Source of the DNA: Myrica gale | Lineage: Eukaryota > Streptophyta > Magnoliopsida > Fagales > Myricaceae | DNA length: 64,000 nucleotides | Assembly: GCA_963930655.1 (NCBI GenBank) | Contig: OZ005610.1 | Location: 8,685,001 to 8,749,000 of the forward strand | Reading direction: 5' to 3' | In this document: positions 37,389 to 49,980 of the stretch, in pieces | Layout of the letters: every line of letters starts with the position of its first letter | How positions within the stretch are numbered: position 1 is the stretch's first letter | Made by a program: the position numbers and the translations under genes | The notes under the pieces: generated by a model | What the model saw: only the letters and a program-made list of their open reading frames with translations | What the model was told of the DNA's origin: nothing | Database searches by the model: none

Positions 37389-37545
37389 GAATAAGGAGGA
37401 CATGGACTTAACTGCCAACTATAGAACGAAATGCACGTGGGTTCCGCCGTGTACTCACAGACTCACAGTAATAAGGAGCACATAGACTTAGCTGCCATGA
37501 TATAACTACAGAACGAAATGCATGCGGGAGCTCCTTCGTCTACTC
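37389..37545 (+). repeat. Imperfect tandem duplication, two units of about 80 bp
   Basis: The words aataagga(g/c), acat(g/a)gacttaactgcca, acagaacgaaatgca(c/t)g and gggttccgccgtgtactc/gggagctccttcgtctactc occur twice in the same order about 80 bases apart. Non-coding. Confidence 0.65.
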
Positions 37546-38660
37546 GAAGGCCTACCCAAAGAAGAAGATCATCCTCCGAGTTAATAGTTTTTTGAACGAC
37601 GAGAACAAAGTTCCCAGGTAGACACGATACCCCACCGACACTTGAGGCAATTATCAAAAAACGGGCAGTGGATTTATGGATTATTTGTTAGAAAACGTAA
37701 AGGCGCGCCGCAAAGCAAATGCGTATACCTTGCCTACGCAGCCGGTGGCCAGTCTCCTTTACAACTGTGAACTCGGGGTAGGTTCCGGGTCAATCCTGAT
37801 CTAAATAGGGCCTGGAAGATAACGACACTAGGGGCAACGGCAACAAGCCTTACTGCACAGGTTGTACCATACCTATGTCTGATTGGCTCAACCTTTTCAC
37901 TGCACTGGAACACGATGTACTTGTTCCTCTCTAATTTGTTAAATTAAATTATCTATTTCAGAAAGAGATAAGACATCGGATTGTACGAACTCTCTCTCTT
38001 ATAATTTTATCATTTAATTCAGAAAATAATATTAATTTACTGAATTATGTGAACTATCTCTCTTGAAATTCGGCATTTAATTTTAAAAAAATAATATTAA
38101 TTACCGGATTGTGTGGACTATCTTTTTTACAATTGAACCATTTAATTCAGAAACAGATAAACACATCTAATATTGGATTTATTAATTATCACAACGTAGA
38201 TATGAGTCAACATGTTATGTTTATCTCAATTCAAATTGAATAGTCGAACTCGGAAACAAATTAAAAATGATTTCTATCCTTCATTACTACTTATACCTAT
38301 TTTGTTAATTGGATAAGTACAAAATACGTGGATATTGAATTTGAGAATTTGTTTTAGAGATGTCTCCGCGCTAGACAGCTTGGTTGGCGATGGCTAACTG
38401 TTTTGTACAAACCACGCTACGTCATATATGCAGCACCGAGATAAGCGGCGTATAAAGAAAGGACAACTCTGATGGGAGTATAAGAAGCCAAAAATGCATG
38501 CAAAAAACAATGTGTATGTATATTCACAATCCCTTCTTCCAACTTCCAAGTTCCTCCATTCTTGCGTACTATAAGGTTCCTTTCATCTCATTCTCAGCAG
38601 TGACCTAAGACCGAAGCTTTTTTAATCTCTAAAATCAGAATAAGGTTCTCAGTTGGAGCA

Positions 38661-40367
38661 ATGTGTATAGCTGCTTTTGCTTGGCAAGTCGACCCGCTCT
38701 TCCCTTTTGTTCTCTTGCAAAATAGGGATGAATACCACCACAGGTAAGCAGATATTGATTAGTTTTCTTTTTTTAATCCCCTTATTTAAAGATGGTTTAA
38801 ATTTCGGAAGGCATGACGGGCCTGGTATTTGTGTTTGTGTTTGTGTTTCCGGTGTGCTTGATCGAAGGCCTACGAAGCCAGTGGCATGGTGGGAAGGGGG
38901 CGAAATCCTAGGAGGGAGAGATGAGGTTGCAGGAGGCACGTGGTTGGCTTGTTCGAGAGGAGGGAGGGTGGCTTTTCTAACAAACGTGTTGGAGCTTCAT
39001 ACTCTTCCGGAGGCAAAGAGTCGGGGAGACCTGCCTGTTCTTTTCCTGGAGGTAAAATTCTCTACATATCCGTCTCCCCTTACAGATGAAAGTTTGCCCG
39101 ATAAAAAGACTCGGTTCATTTCCTATTTCATCAACTTGGTAGCTGGTTCACTTTTAATGTCTTTACATGGCATGACGGCAGAGCAAAAAGACTCCCAAGG
39201 AGTTTGCAGAGGAGCTGATTACAGAGGCCTATCAATACAATGGGTTTAACCTTGTCGTGGCTGATATCTCTTCCAAAACCATGGTTTATGTCTCGAACAG
39301 GCCGAAAGGAGAACCCGTTATTGTTCAAGAGGTTTCTCCAGGCGTTCATGTGCTTTCCAATGCAAAGCTCGACTCCCCGTGGCATAAGGTTAGACCACGT
39401 ACTCCTTGCTCAAGTTGGTACTCAGAAACTGAAAATACATAGTGGAAAATGGCAAAACACAACTTGCAAAAGTAGGCGACTAAGAATTGCAGCTACTTTT
39501 TAAGGGATAGGGCAGTACATGAAGAAAAACTTTGAAAATAAGATACGTGTGGTGTTTCATTATTGGTCTCATGTATATGAATAGATATGAGCACAATGAA
39601 CGTTTCCTTGAGCAGCAGCAGCAGCAGCAGACTCGAGGACGAAGCCAGGGGGGGGGGGGACCATGGCCCCCCCGAACCCTCCTAAAATTGGCTAAAAAAC
39701 CATATTTTTTTAGTATTTTAATGGATTTTGACAATTTATTTATGTTTTATTCATTTTGCCCCCCCCCCCAAATATTTTTTTTAATGTAATTGGTCCCCCC
39801 AATAACTAATTCCTGGCTTCGTCTGCTTGAGCTGCTCAATAGATTCCAGAAGACTCATCCAGCAGGATTCATCCTTGATGTGCGAATGTGCAAGTTGTTA
39901 AAACCTAAAATTAGTGTGTATACCGCCAATAAACAGACATTTTTTAATCCCTGCAGGCTCAGCGTTTGGGACTGAACTTTAAGGAACAGCTTGGTAACTA
40001 TGGTAAGGGCAAGATGCCTGTGAAAGAGATGGTAGGAAAGCTAATGAGGGACACGGTTAAAGCTGATGAAAGCAAATTACCTCATATTTGTTCCCTGGAC
40101 TGGGAATTCAACTTGAGCTCCATATTCGTTGAAGTTGACACCCCACTGGTAAATATTACTAGCTATATCCTGTTTGCACCTTTGGTAAGTTTCTGACTTT
40201 TATTCATCCATCTATCTTCTGATGAACAGGGACCTTATGGCACAAGGAGCACTGCTGCATTAACCATAAAAGCCAGTGGGGAAGTAAGCTTCCATGAGAT
40301 GTATCTTGAGAAGGACGAGTGGAAGGAAAAAACTGTCAATTACCATATTCAGAAGCTGAAGTCATAG
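38661..40367 (+). CDS. TANGO2 / NRDE-family protein (DUF833), five exons
   Basis: Predicted 267-residue protein, the usual length for the family. Exons: 38661-38743, 38868-39051, 39182-39388, 39957-40148, 40230-40367. It begins MCIAAFAWQ with Cys at position 2, followed by LLQNRDEYHHRPT, the NRDE signature that names the family, then AWWEGGEILGGRDE, GGTWLACSR, TNV, YNGFNLVVAD, SNAKLDSPWHK, and a C-terminal YGTRSTAALTI with EKDEW. The human TANGO2 homologue is linked to lipid, acyl-CoA or haem handling and to Golgi organisation; the plant role is not established. The first intron ends GAAG rather than the common CAG/TAG, but frame and NRDE-RP continuity require it. Intron 3 holds a TIR element. 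In Arabidopsis a DUF833 gene lies beside the bromodomain gene, as here. Confidence 0.9.
39608..39838. mobile_element. Small TIR element in intron 3 of the TANGO2-like gene, with a CAG run in one arm
   Basis: The left arm ttgagcagc(agc)n...cgaagccagg and the right arm cctggcttcgtctgcttgagctgctcaa are inverted repeats. The left arm carries several extra CAG units that the right arm lacks. Just inside both arms are G or C runs. The centre is AT rich. The ends resemble hAT-type ...AGCCAGG termini. Non-coding and spliced out with the intron. Confidence 0.55.
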
Positions 40368-40673
40368 AAAGAGAGAAAGCAATTGAAAGCCAATGCCTGA
40401 ATAAGAGATTTCTCATCTATTTACTTACATGAATGCGTGTAAGCAGCTCAGTTTATGTATTTCTCAAAGGGAAAAAGGCCTAATGGGCACATTAAATCAT
40501 AAACTAGATCCCTTAATTACAATGAGACTAAAAAGCAATCTATCACTCTTCTTATGTCCTCCTGGAAGCCAACAGGGAAGTGTGCCCGTGGAAACACTGT
40601 CTCAACCCAAGAAGATCTTTTGCATCAAGAAACCAGTCTTACAGATTGTGCATAATGGAATTCAACATATCAA

Positions 40674-42884
40674 TTTTTTTTTATAAGTAAGCCAATCTCA
40701 TTTAAGAACGAAAACAGTACAAGGAGCTATACCGAATAAGCTTAGTCCAAGCAAGCAACAAAACTAAGGAAATCTTGGAAATCAACAAAAGGGCACCCTA
40801 ACATCGCATTAGCCCAAGAATAAAGAGTAAGTAACAAAAAACTTTGTAACTTGTCCAAAGACAAAGAAACCGCCTCAAAACATCTAGAATTCCTCTCCCT
40901 CCAAAGACAACACCAAATGCATGAGGGAACCATTCTCCAAATAGCCTTAGCGAAAGGGTTGTGGAGCCTCCTATGCCAACACCACAATACATCCACCACC
41001 TTCTCCGGCATCACCCAATGAAAATTCGCAATGATAAGAATGTGGTTCCAAAGACCACGCGCCAAGGAACAATGGAGAAGCACATGGTCAACCGATTCCC
41101 CATCTCCACAACAAAGATAGCACTAGTCAACGATGCAAACTCCTTTTTTCCTTAGATTATCGGTAGTAATAATTTTTCCATGCATAGCCTCCCACACAAA
41201 AAAAGAGACCCTCAAAGGGCACTTCGATCTCCACACGCTCTTCCAAGGACAAGACAAGGACAATCTATTCCCACCCGCCAAGAGAGAATACATAGAATTA
41301 ACCGAGTAAGCACCCTTCTTAGTACCCATCCAAAACAACTTGTTCTCCTCCCCCCACTGGATCATCGTGCCATACAAAAGGGAAAAGAATGCAGAAAAAT
41401 CATCCACCTCCCAATCGTTAGCAGATCTAAGAAAGGGAACATTCCAAACAACATGCCCAACCTGCCCCGCCAAACAATCCACCACCATGACCACTTTACA
41501 ACGAGACAAGGAATAAACAACTGAGAAAGCCAAAGACAATGGTTTATCCCCACACCACCAATCATGCAAAAAATTCACCCTCGAGCCACTGCCAACCAAA
41601 AATATAGTATGGTTGCTAAAAGCGGACCAACCCCTACTAATGAATCTCCAGAGACTAACACCATAAGACCCCCTACATGGGGCAGATCTCCAATCGCCCA
41701 CAACACTCCCATACTTGGCAACAATGACCCCCGCCAAAGATTACCTCGCTCCTGCGCAAAACGCCACAGCCACTTGCACAATAAAGCTCTATTCAAAATC
41801 GAAATTTTACGAATCCCCAACCCTCCAAACTCAAGAGGAGAACACACCGATTCCCACTTCAGAAGATGAAACTTGTGCACATTCTCGTCACTACCCCAAA
41901 GGAAGTCCCTCTGAAGCTTCTCCAACCTGTTCGCCACTGCCGCCAGGATGGGGAATAACAAAAGGAAATAAGTCAGGAGGCTTGAAAGGGTGGACTTGAT
42001 AAGAGTGAGCCTACCCCCTTTGGAGAGATACATACGCTTCCAGCCCGCGAGCCTTCTCGCCATCCTTTCAAGGATACCATCCCAAATATGCACATTCTTA
42101 AAACTAGCCCCCAAAGGAAGCCCCAAGTATTTCATAGGTAAGAAAGACACCCACACTCCAAAATACCTGCCAAAACCTGAACATTATCAACAATACCAAT
42201 GGGAATGACCTCGGACTTAAACAGATTAATTCTAAGACCCGAGACCGCCTCAAAACACAGAAGGAGGCATCTAAGACTCCGAAATTGGCTTTCCGCCACC
42301 CCACACAAAACCAAAGTGTCATCCGCAAATAACAAGTGAGAGATAGTCACACTCCCCCCGGAACCACCTCCCACCGAAAAGCCCTCTAAGCTTCCATGCT
42401 CAACCACCCTCTCTAACATACGGCTGAAGGCTTCCATGACAATCACGAATAGGAGGGGAGACAATGGATCCCCTTGCCACAAACCGCGAGAACTACTGAA
42501 AAAACCATGCGGGCAACCATTAACGAGCACGGAAAACTTCATCGTCGAAATACAAAACAAGATACAACTGCACCATTTTGCATCGAAGCCGCATCTACGA
42601 AGAAGGTATATAAGAAACTTCTAATTCACGTGATCATAAGCCTTCTGAACATCCAGCTTACAGAGCATGCCGGGAACCCCTGACCTCAACCTGGAATCAA
42701 CGCACTCATTGGCAATGAGCACTGAATCCAGAATCTGTCTCCCCCTAACGAAAGCATTCTGGGAAGGAGAAATAATCTTGTCCAGCACAGTCGACAATCT
42801 ATTAGCCAACACCTTGGCTAGAATCTTGTATACTCCCCCCACAAGAATTTTGAGTTGAAGTAACAAAATCAGTTGTGGACGCAA
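40674..42884 (-). mobile_element. 5'-truncated LINE (L1-type), RT to 3' end
   Basis: The minus strand encodes, in several frames, an L1-type reverse transcriptase: [15 protein letters not shown] and [19 protein letters not shown] (42860-42700), GLWQGDPLSPLLF and LLFADDTLVLCG with the FADD active site (42480-42300), then the thumb region and a zf-RVT domain (WKSVWRSKCPLRVSFFVWEA, 41260-41200) and the end ...FLSFVACLD. The A-rich tail lies at 40674-40682 next to ttggcttactt. The endonuclease and ORF1 are missing through 5' truncation, as is usual for LINE insertions. At least three frame changes separate the segments, so it is dead. No target duplication was found. Confidence 0.9.
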
Positions 42885-43640
42885 CCTAATTACAAGATGG
42901 GCTACCAGTTTGATGGTCCGAGCTCATCAAGAATTTGATGCATTTGACCCACCATTACCAACCCTAATATCATTTAGATGTGATTGGGGGTGACAAACAA
43001 TTTAAGAAGCTTGCACAATTGGACGCATTCGATTGGAATAGCGGATATTGGAAGTTACTGCAGATACCAGTTAGACAAAGAATATCCACGTAAAATAAGA
43101 AAGAGTCAATACCAATGCAAAAGAGAGAGAGATGACCGTCATTAAATCACTGACGACAGAATCGACATGATCATCAAATTCAGGATTTACCGATTGCATC
43201 TTTAATGTGATAAATGATATGATGTAGCTGGAGTTCTTTTCTCCACATGCTTGGATGTCTTTGTTCTTCAACATCATAGACAATCAATTCAAACTGCAGA
43301 AACCTTAGACCTGAAATTTGGTCTCATATCTCTGAAAGAAAAAGCATACACTATTATCTTTTGATTAGGCCTTTGAAGGCCAGCGAACAGCAGCTCTCCC
43401 ATGTAGGTATGGCATTCACCCTGACTCTCTTAACATCAAACTAAGTGACTTCGTAACCTTTGCATCCAAAAGGCTTCGGAGTAGGAATAGCCTGGAATCT
43501 TTCATAAAAGCTTTTGATACATATCAACATAACCTCCCCCACCCTCACCCCCACCCCTCTCTCACACATAGAAACAGGTAAATAAAACAAAAATGCATCA
43601 ATAATTATAAGGACTCTCAGAGTAAGTCTAAATACGGAAC
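42885..43640. other. Spacer between the LINE and the PPR pseudogene
   Basis: Nothing coding is visible. It probably contains the former 3' flank of the PPR copy, and a G/T-rich stretch near 43540-43570 that resembles sequence in intron 8 of the bromodomain gene. Confidence 0.4.
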
Positions 43641-45146
43641 CTTTTTCTCTTTCACACTGCAACAATTGTGACATTGTCTTTATCCAACTTGAATCCTGCT
43701 ATCTCAGCCTCCTTACAGACCTCCTTACACTTGGCCAGCCTCCCAGAAACCATATGGATTCTAATCAAGCCACGGTATATGTCATAAGTTGCAGGGAAAC
43801 CTGCTTCTTTAAGCTTCGCAAAATATCGTACGGCCCTTGGGAGATCATTTAGAGCAAGAAAAAGCCTTATTACCACACGATAAGCCGGAAGATCAAGGAG
43901 ACAATTACAAGCCTCCATTTCCCAAACCACTGCCAAAGCCTCCCTATATTTGCTCTGAGTATAACGGCTATGAATCAGAGTAGTGTACATGACCACACTT
44001 GGGTTGTATCCAGATTCTTTGAACCAATTAAACAGACCCTCCACAATTTCAAATTTTCCAAGCCTAATGCAGATTTTCATTATAGCCGTACAGTCCTGCT
44101 GGCTTAAATTCAAATCTTCTCTTTCTCCAAGCTAGTAAGCCCGCAACAAGCATATGGTTATCCGGGTTCTTCCCAAGCTGAAATATCAACTTCGCATAAA
44201 TGATTGGATCCAACATTCTTTTACCATCTCTGGCAACCAATAGCAGCCTCCTGGCCAGATGTAAGCTTCCTCCTCTTATGAATCCTCTCACCATGGCCTC
44301 TATCACATTGCGACTAGCCAAACTAGTGAACTTTTCCAAGTTGTATGAGACTTTCAGCTCATGGTTTCTTGCCAGGACTTCAACAGTTGAAGCCAAAATC
44401 CGATCATCAGGGAAGAGCTGCGGCTGTTTCTGAGCCCAGCAAAATGTCTCTCGAGCTCTCTCCGGAAGACCCATGTGACCAAGTTCTCGAATAGTCAACG
44501 ACAGTGACCCCTTCCTCAGAAATCTAGCCCACTTGTTGAGAATTACACACATCTTCCTCTGAACCAAGGCCCTTGATCTCTCTGGCTATCAGGCTATGCC
44601 AATAAGGACGCCCGGATCCTTGAACACTTGGTTCTATGGGGATGCACGCGAAGAAACTACCAACAGAGAAGCCGATTTAATGTGTTTCTTTGGGGTAGGA
44701 AGTCCTAAAGGTCGAAGCTTATAGGGAAGAGGTAGGGGTAGTGGCCTTTCTCTATTCAACTTTCCGGGCTTTTGAGGGACTCTACCTTGGAAGAGCGACG
44801 AAATTGCTTCAACCTCATCTGCATCCTAACCAATACCAGTACCTTCTCCACCTTCGTCTTCTTGTTCTTTTCCATGTTCTTCCTCGTCTCCTTCTTCAGC
44901 CAAGCAAGGTTGTTTACTATCCATCGGCTCCGTAAGTGATGGGTCTGCGGTGCTTGTGCTTGTCTTCTTCAAAAATAAATTAACACCAAAGTCCGGAGGA
45001 CTCTTGGTGCGCCGCGGATAACGAAGATTCTTGGGCGGTCTTCTTCTAGTCCTTGAATGCGCCAGCAAGGTTACCCCTCCATTTCTGGTAAAATTTAACC
45101 TTAATGGGATAGGATACAGGGCAGTAGTCGAGAATCTGCAATCCAT
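43641..45146 (-). pseudogene. EMB975-like pentatricopeptide-repeat pseudogene
   Basis: Reads as an EMB975 (At2g01860) type PPR protein from the ATG at 45146: NLRYPRRTKSPPDFGVNLF near the start, then EVEAISSLFQGRVPQKPGK, RFLRKGSLSLTIRELGHMGL, ILASTVEVLARNHELK, ALNDLPRAVRYFAKLKEAGF and GRLAKCKEVCKEAEIAGFKLD at the end. The family is intron-poor and full length is about 480 residues, as here. The copy is broken: in-frame stops at 44826-44828 and 44634-44636, and frame changes near 44600, 44550, 44105 and 43665. Loss of EMB975 is embryo lethal in Arabidopsis, so an intact copy should exist elsewhere. Alternatives are assembly errors (five or more would be needed) or a recent duplicate. Confidence 0.85.
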
Positions 45147-46196
45147 CGAATGGACTGGATGTCTGTGAGTTCGGAAATGTGCTGGTATACCGTATTACAG
45201 AGGCGCATTTCGATGACTAACAGAAATTTCAGCAAACACCTTGTCTACTAAAATGTAGAACTGCCATATTCTGCGTCTGTTCAGCCACCGTTTGGCTCAC
45301 TTGAGGTTTAACTTCTCATTTTCCTGAAACACTCAACGAGTGAGAAAACACATAAATGTCAAAGTTTTCCTCGTTTTGTCAGACAACAAAAGAGCCACTT
45401 GCCGAAAATCGCAATTCCTGAAACGAGGATCAGAGCCGATGATCTGAACTCGGGTGATTCGGACCGGGTCGCGTCCGAATGAACTCGAACTAGATTAGCG
45501 AGTGAGAGTCGCGCAGAGAGAGGGAGAGTACCTGAGAAGCAGATAGGGGTGTCACTGGTCAGGGCTTGATTCTGAGGCGGAGCCAGTTCTGTCTAGTAAC
45601 CGCGAAAAATAACAGAAACTCACGGTGCGAGAGCGAGACTGTGAGTGCACATGTACGTGTGCGTCTGTGCACAATCGGAGATTCTGATCTTTTTTTTTTT
45701 CCCCTTAGCAAGAATAACCAACTACGCACCCGAGGTCAAAACACGAGCTTCCAAGTGTTCAGGAACACAAGAAGGATTAATAACACCAAAGCAAGAAACA
45801 GATAACGCCCACTGGGCAAGAGAATGAGCACAGACATTCTGACTCCTAGGAATCCAACAAATAGAGCAATCCGACGCAACATAAAGAAGCCACGAACTCA
45901 AGAAGAATCTCAATATGATCAGCAAGGACAGGACCAGAGAGCATTTCAGTATCCAAAATCATCAAACTAAGACTTTGGAAAAAAAAAACTAAAAATCTAA
46001 ATTTTGATGTAATTTATTGCTCTTTTTTTTTTCTTCCTTAAAGCCTATCCCAATTTATTTATAGGAGCACTGATATCTTTAATTATGACAAAATCACCAC
46101 TCAAGATATCCTCAATATTCCTAACATACAAAACTGTAAACCCAACAGCACAAAAAAAAAATTCACTGCTATTGGAACCTACACAGTTTGTTCCCC
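45147..46196. other. Intergenic with a LINE tail
   Basis: Holds the 5' flank of the PPR copy, a LINE 3' fragment at 45690-45925, and T/A-rich sequence before the 3' end of the Rpr2-type gene at 46197. No further gene is seen. Confidence 0.45.
45690..45925 (-). mobile_element. LINE 3' fragment (RNase H tail)
   Basis: The minus strand encodes CWIPRSQNVCAHSLAQWAL followed by CFGVINPSCVPE, the C-terminal end of the RNase H domain of plant LINEs. An A-run (T-run at 45690-45700 on the plus strand) closes the element. It is a heavily 5'-truncated copy of about 240 bp, of a different LINE group from the one at 40.7-42.9 kb, whose visible part ends without this domain. Confidence 0.75.
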
Positions 46197-48142
46197 TTAT
46201 ATACAGAATGGGATTCTCAAATTAGCGATATCTCGAGTGCTACTCTGCTCAGTGCTCTCAGCAATTTCCTTCAAACTAGTCCACGATTTTCTTCTTCGTT
46301 TATTTGACGTGCTTATAGTTTTTTCTTCATCTGTAGGAGTAGAATTCCTTTCAGGTCCAGCTGGTTTCTTTGATGTAGAACGGTTTCTCTTTCTCCTGTT
46401 CGCCTCCAATAAAGCAGTACCAGTTCTCGCAATGGGAGTTGCAGGACTATCTGTCGCAGGAATCTCTCTGGTAAATGCAGGTGAAACTATTTCATCTGTT
46501 TTACTGATATCGTCTTTGCTTCTGGTGCCCTTCTCCGAGCTAGCACATTTCAGAAGCCTCTTTGCAGGTTGTGATTTTGAGGATGGCTGGACAACCTGGC
46601 CACAAATCTCTTTCATATGTCCTTTTGGGGTCCCTCTCTTCCGGTTCCAATGTGAACAGAAGTTACATCTGTACACCACATTGTTCTGTGTGACATTATT
46701 AGGTTTCTTGCTTTTACACCTTGCATTTGCCCGATTCTTTTCAATGCGAACAGTGCAGTTCGAGCCAGGCTGAAGAATTGTTTCGCACCTGTCATACAAT
46801 TACATCATAATCAGGGTCACTTCACACATTATTACTATGAACTACAAGGGATTAAATTGTAAGACCAACAAGCTATTTAAATGAAACCAACAAATAACAC
46901 AAACAGCTGTTGATTACTTGCCAGTAAAACCAACTCCTAAGCAAATGTTGTTAGTGCAATTAAGAAGTAGTTTTTTTGATAAGTAGTGCAATTAAGAAGT
47001 AGTAACAAACATCTTTTTAAAAAAAAATTAGAATGTTGCTTAGCTTTTGCCTCTTTGTAGATAATGAACAAGATGAGAATGCATATGGATAACAATTTTT
47101 TGAAGAGATATGTTTAACGCACCATAGTTTACTATCATTTTGACCAACATTTCCATTGAAACGTCCTTATTACGCTATGTTATGATCTGTCTCTGATGCA
47201 TGAAATCAAAGGACTGATCAATGCCACATCAAAGACTTGGAAAGGAACCAATACAGATTTCTCTAGTCAAATCACAAGCTAACAAAACCATGAAATGCGG
47301 ATGCCATTAACCACTCTAATCATTCTCCAGAAATCATCCACTACAAGGAGCACAGCGCAAGTTGATACCAATCCATGTTTTGCTCCGGAATCGGATTCCC
47401 ACCAAAATAAATGTATGTCTCCATTTCTTATTAGCGTTTCTCCTTATCACTTCCCAAAAGGTCTATATAAAAACCCACTCGAACCAGCTAGACTTTCCCT
47501 TCCTTGATAGAAAATCCCTTTACTATTCAGCCTACTTTGGCTCTAAAATCAGAGAAGTACTGTGAGTTCACTATTTAGCATCAATTTTCAAATCCATACA
47601 AAGAATGAATTCGCGAAGGCAACAAGAGTGTCAACAAAACATCTCGTCCGTGCTCTTACTCCACTTGATCACAAATACAAATATACGAAACGAGTAAATC
47701 ATCCTACAGAACAAAAAATTTATGTCTTCAGGCGAATCTAATATGCAAGAGATACGTATGTGTCTGTGCTAAACCTAACAATCGAATACCTTCAGAACCG
47801 AGAAAGATATAAGTGATTACCGATGAAAAAATAACCAAGGCAGACGTTCAAGATGCCGGCATACCTCTCGCAAGAAACCAGCGGAGGGTCAGGTGGTATC
47901 CCCAATGCCTCCGATACAGTAGCTACACGGTGCCAAAAAAATGCAGCTAAAGAAGGAATAGCAGCGTCTCCGCTGGCCCATGCCCCTAGCTTCTGCAAAT
48001 GCTCGAGTTTTAGTATAGACTTGGAATTGTTGGAGCCGCCCTTGAATTGCTTTCTGCCAGTGACTTCCTCTCTCAGTGATATTGAATTCCGAAACCCAGG
48101 TGCAGAACTTCGTGCTTTCTTAGTGCCTTTTTTCTTGCCCAT
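46197..48142 (-). CDS. Rpr2/Rpp21/Snm1-type RNase P/MRP-subunit domain protein, two exons
   Basis: Predicted 289-residue protein from exons 48142-47865 and 46788-46197, joined in phase across a GT-AG intron of about 1.1 kb. The N-terminus is basic (MGKKKGTKKARS). A helical region (LQKLGAWASGDAAIPSLAAFFWHRV) is followed by a zinc ribbon with Cys91-x2-Cys94 and Cys134-x2-Cys137 (SCERCETILQPGSNC ... VYRCNFCSHW), the arrangement of the Rpr2/Rpp21/Snm1 family. The exon junction falls inside the first Cys pair. The C-terminal half is rich in Ser, Lys, Arg and Thr and looks disordered, with nuclear-import-like clusters (NRRKRNRS, NKRRRKS). By family it may bind RNA in RNase P or RNase MRP; this is inferred. 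Confidence 0.85.
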
Positions 48143-48584
48143 GATTTTCGTTTTGTTTTCTATTCTCTCTAGGGAATTTCGTCGAACACTTCGAGGAGTC
48201 CACAAGACAGATGGAAAGCTTCGAGAGGGAAACAAAAACAGGGAGAGAGAAGGGAACTCAACGAGAGAAAATACCTGATCACGAGGTGAGGTTCCCTCGA
48301 ACAGCAATTACTTTCTTCGACAAATCCTCGGGTTACGTCTTGGAGCGTGGGGTTACCTCGTGTTTGAAACCCTCCGTCCCTTCGTTTGGAGTGCCTTTCT
48401 TTCCGCCTATTGATTCGTTTGGGCTGTGAACTACTGGCCATCATTATGGGCTTCGTATGCTGTTCGGCCTTTTTGTCAACGGCCTTTGATCCTCTAGTCT
48501 AATTTCGACCCTCAAGGTTTTTAATTGTTAAAATTATAGTGTTAGAATTGGTGAAAAAAATTATTTGAATTAGGGCGGCACATA

Positions 48585-48990
48585 ATCGGATTTGGAAAAT
48601 CGGTTATATCCGGTCCGGTCGGTCCAAGCCTTTTGGGATCTGGTCTGACCAAACAAGACCATATTTATTAATATAAATAATATATATATATTTTTTAATT
48701 TTTTTAATACAAACTTAAAATTTTTACCCTAAAACTATGGGTTTTGAGTTCTTTGACCATGCCCTTCCCCCTCAACTAATTTTTTATCTTAAGATGTGAG
48801 CTTAAAATAAAAAAATAAAACCTTAGAAAAAAAGAAGAAGAAAGAAACCGATCTGAACCACTTACAAATGATCCAACTAGACCGTTTTGGACCGGATTAA
48901 ACCACTTAGGTCCGGTCCTTCAATTTAGGCACAACTGGAAACCCGGTCCAAAAATCAGATCGAATTTTCGGTTGTGCAGCTCTAATTTCA
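48585..48990 (+). repeat. Dispersed repeat, copy 2
   Basis: Inverted counterpart of 4905-5310. The 20 bases at 48621-48640 are identical to the reverse complement of 5177-5196, and both copies have alternating ACCGG/GGTCC-like and A/T blocks and an end with the words gctctaat/cagccctaat. No coding capacity. Confidence 0.55.
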
Positions 48991-49109
48991 ATGAATTTGT
49001 TTATATTTATTTAGAGTAAAAAATGATGATTTGATGGGAAAGAGAAAATTTTGTGCAGTTATTTTATTGGGACAAAAAATTTTGGGGCCCAAAACTTTAG
49101 CTCTTGATA

Positions 49110-49280
49110 AGTGGGTTTGAATGCTAAAATTTTGAGTATTATAATTGATGAAAAAGTGATGAGAGGGATAATTTAAATAAATGTTTTATATTTATTATAA
49201 TAAAAATAAATAATTTTTTTAAAAAAATTGATTATATTATAATTATTTTATTATTCTAAAATTTTGGAGAGCCTACAAAT
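49110..49280. mobile_element. MITE-like stretch
   Basis: Shares gggtttgaatgctaaaatttt, gatgaaaaagtgatgagagg, tttatatttattataat and a closing ctaaaattttggagagcc with the MITE at 60819-61016. The borders are approximate and no target duplication is clear. Confidence 0.45.
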
Positions 49281-49980
49281 ATTGGGAGACTAACGCATTT
49301 TTCTCTCAAGGATTACAAAAATCATTTGAAAATAAGAGAATCATTTTAAGACAGAATTTGGTATCTTTTTTATATATGTTAAAAGGAAAAAAAAGAAAGA
49401 ATAAAATCTCGCTCTTAATAATAATGAAAGAAAGTATTGAAAAATTTTCCATTTTAAAGATCTATTTTATCCGATAAAAAAACTCAAATAAAATAGGTAT
49501 TAAGTTGACTAAACATGATTAGAGCAAGTGTCCCTCCATTATCATCTTTATTTGTATGTATATATTTTTAAACTTATTCTGAGCATAAGGTGGGCTTGGG
49601 TCACTGGAAAGAAGGTTGGGTTGTCTTCCTCTTAAGGAAAAATAAAATAAAAGAAGAGAAAATTGAATTGGGAATTGGGATTGGGCTTGCGCTGACTTCC
49701 AACCCGAGTCCGAAAGGGAATCTCTGACCGTCCGGGGGAAGAAGAAACACAAGGGAAAACACAAAGAGGAGCAGGTCGAATGACGCGCTTAATATCTACG
49801 CAGCCAATAGCACGAAAGCGCACGGATCGTTGACGTGGCATAAAATTTCAAATCCCGCCTAAACCCCCAAATTTCATTTCGTTCGCAATTGAATTTCAAT
49901 TTAACCCCGAACTTAATATCTCCGCCTTTCGGCATCTCAAGCCCCTCACTACCAATCCCAATTGACCCTCTTTCGCGTTG

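Larger units (their letters stand above)
35532..38660. other. Intergenic upstream of the TANGO2-like gene
   Basis: AT rich. It contains a MITE (36488-36717), part of another small element beginning ttaggggcatgttcgg at about 36903, a short tandem duplication (37389-37545) and the 5' flank of the gene at 38661. The open frame at 36106-36297 (-) has no recognisable feature. Confidence 0.45.
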
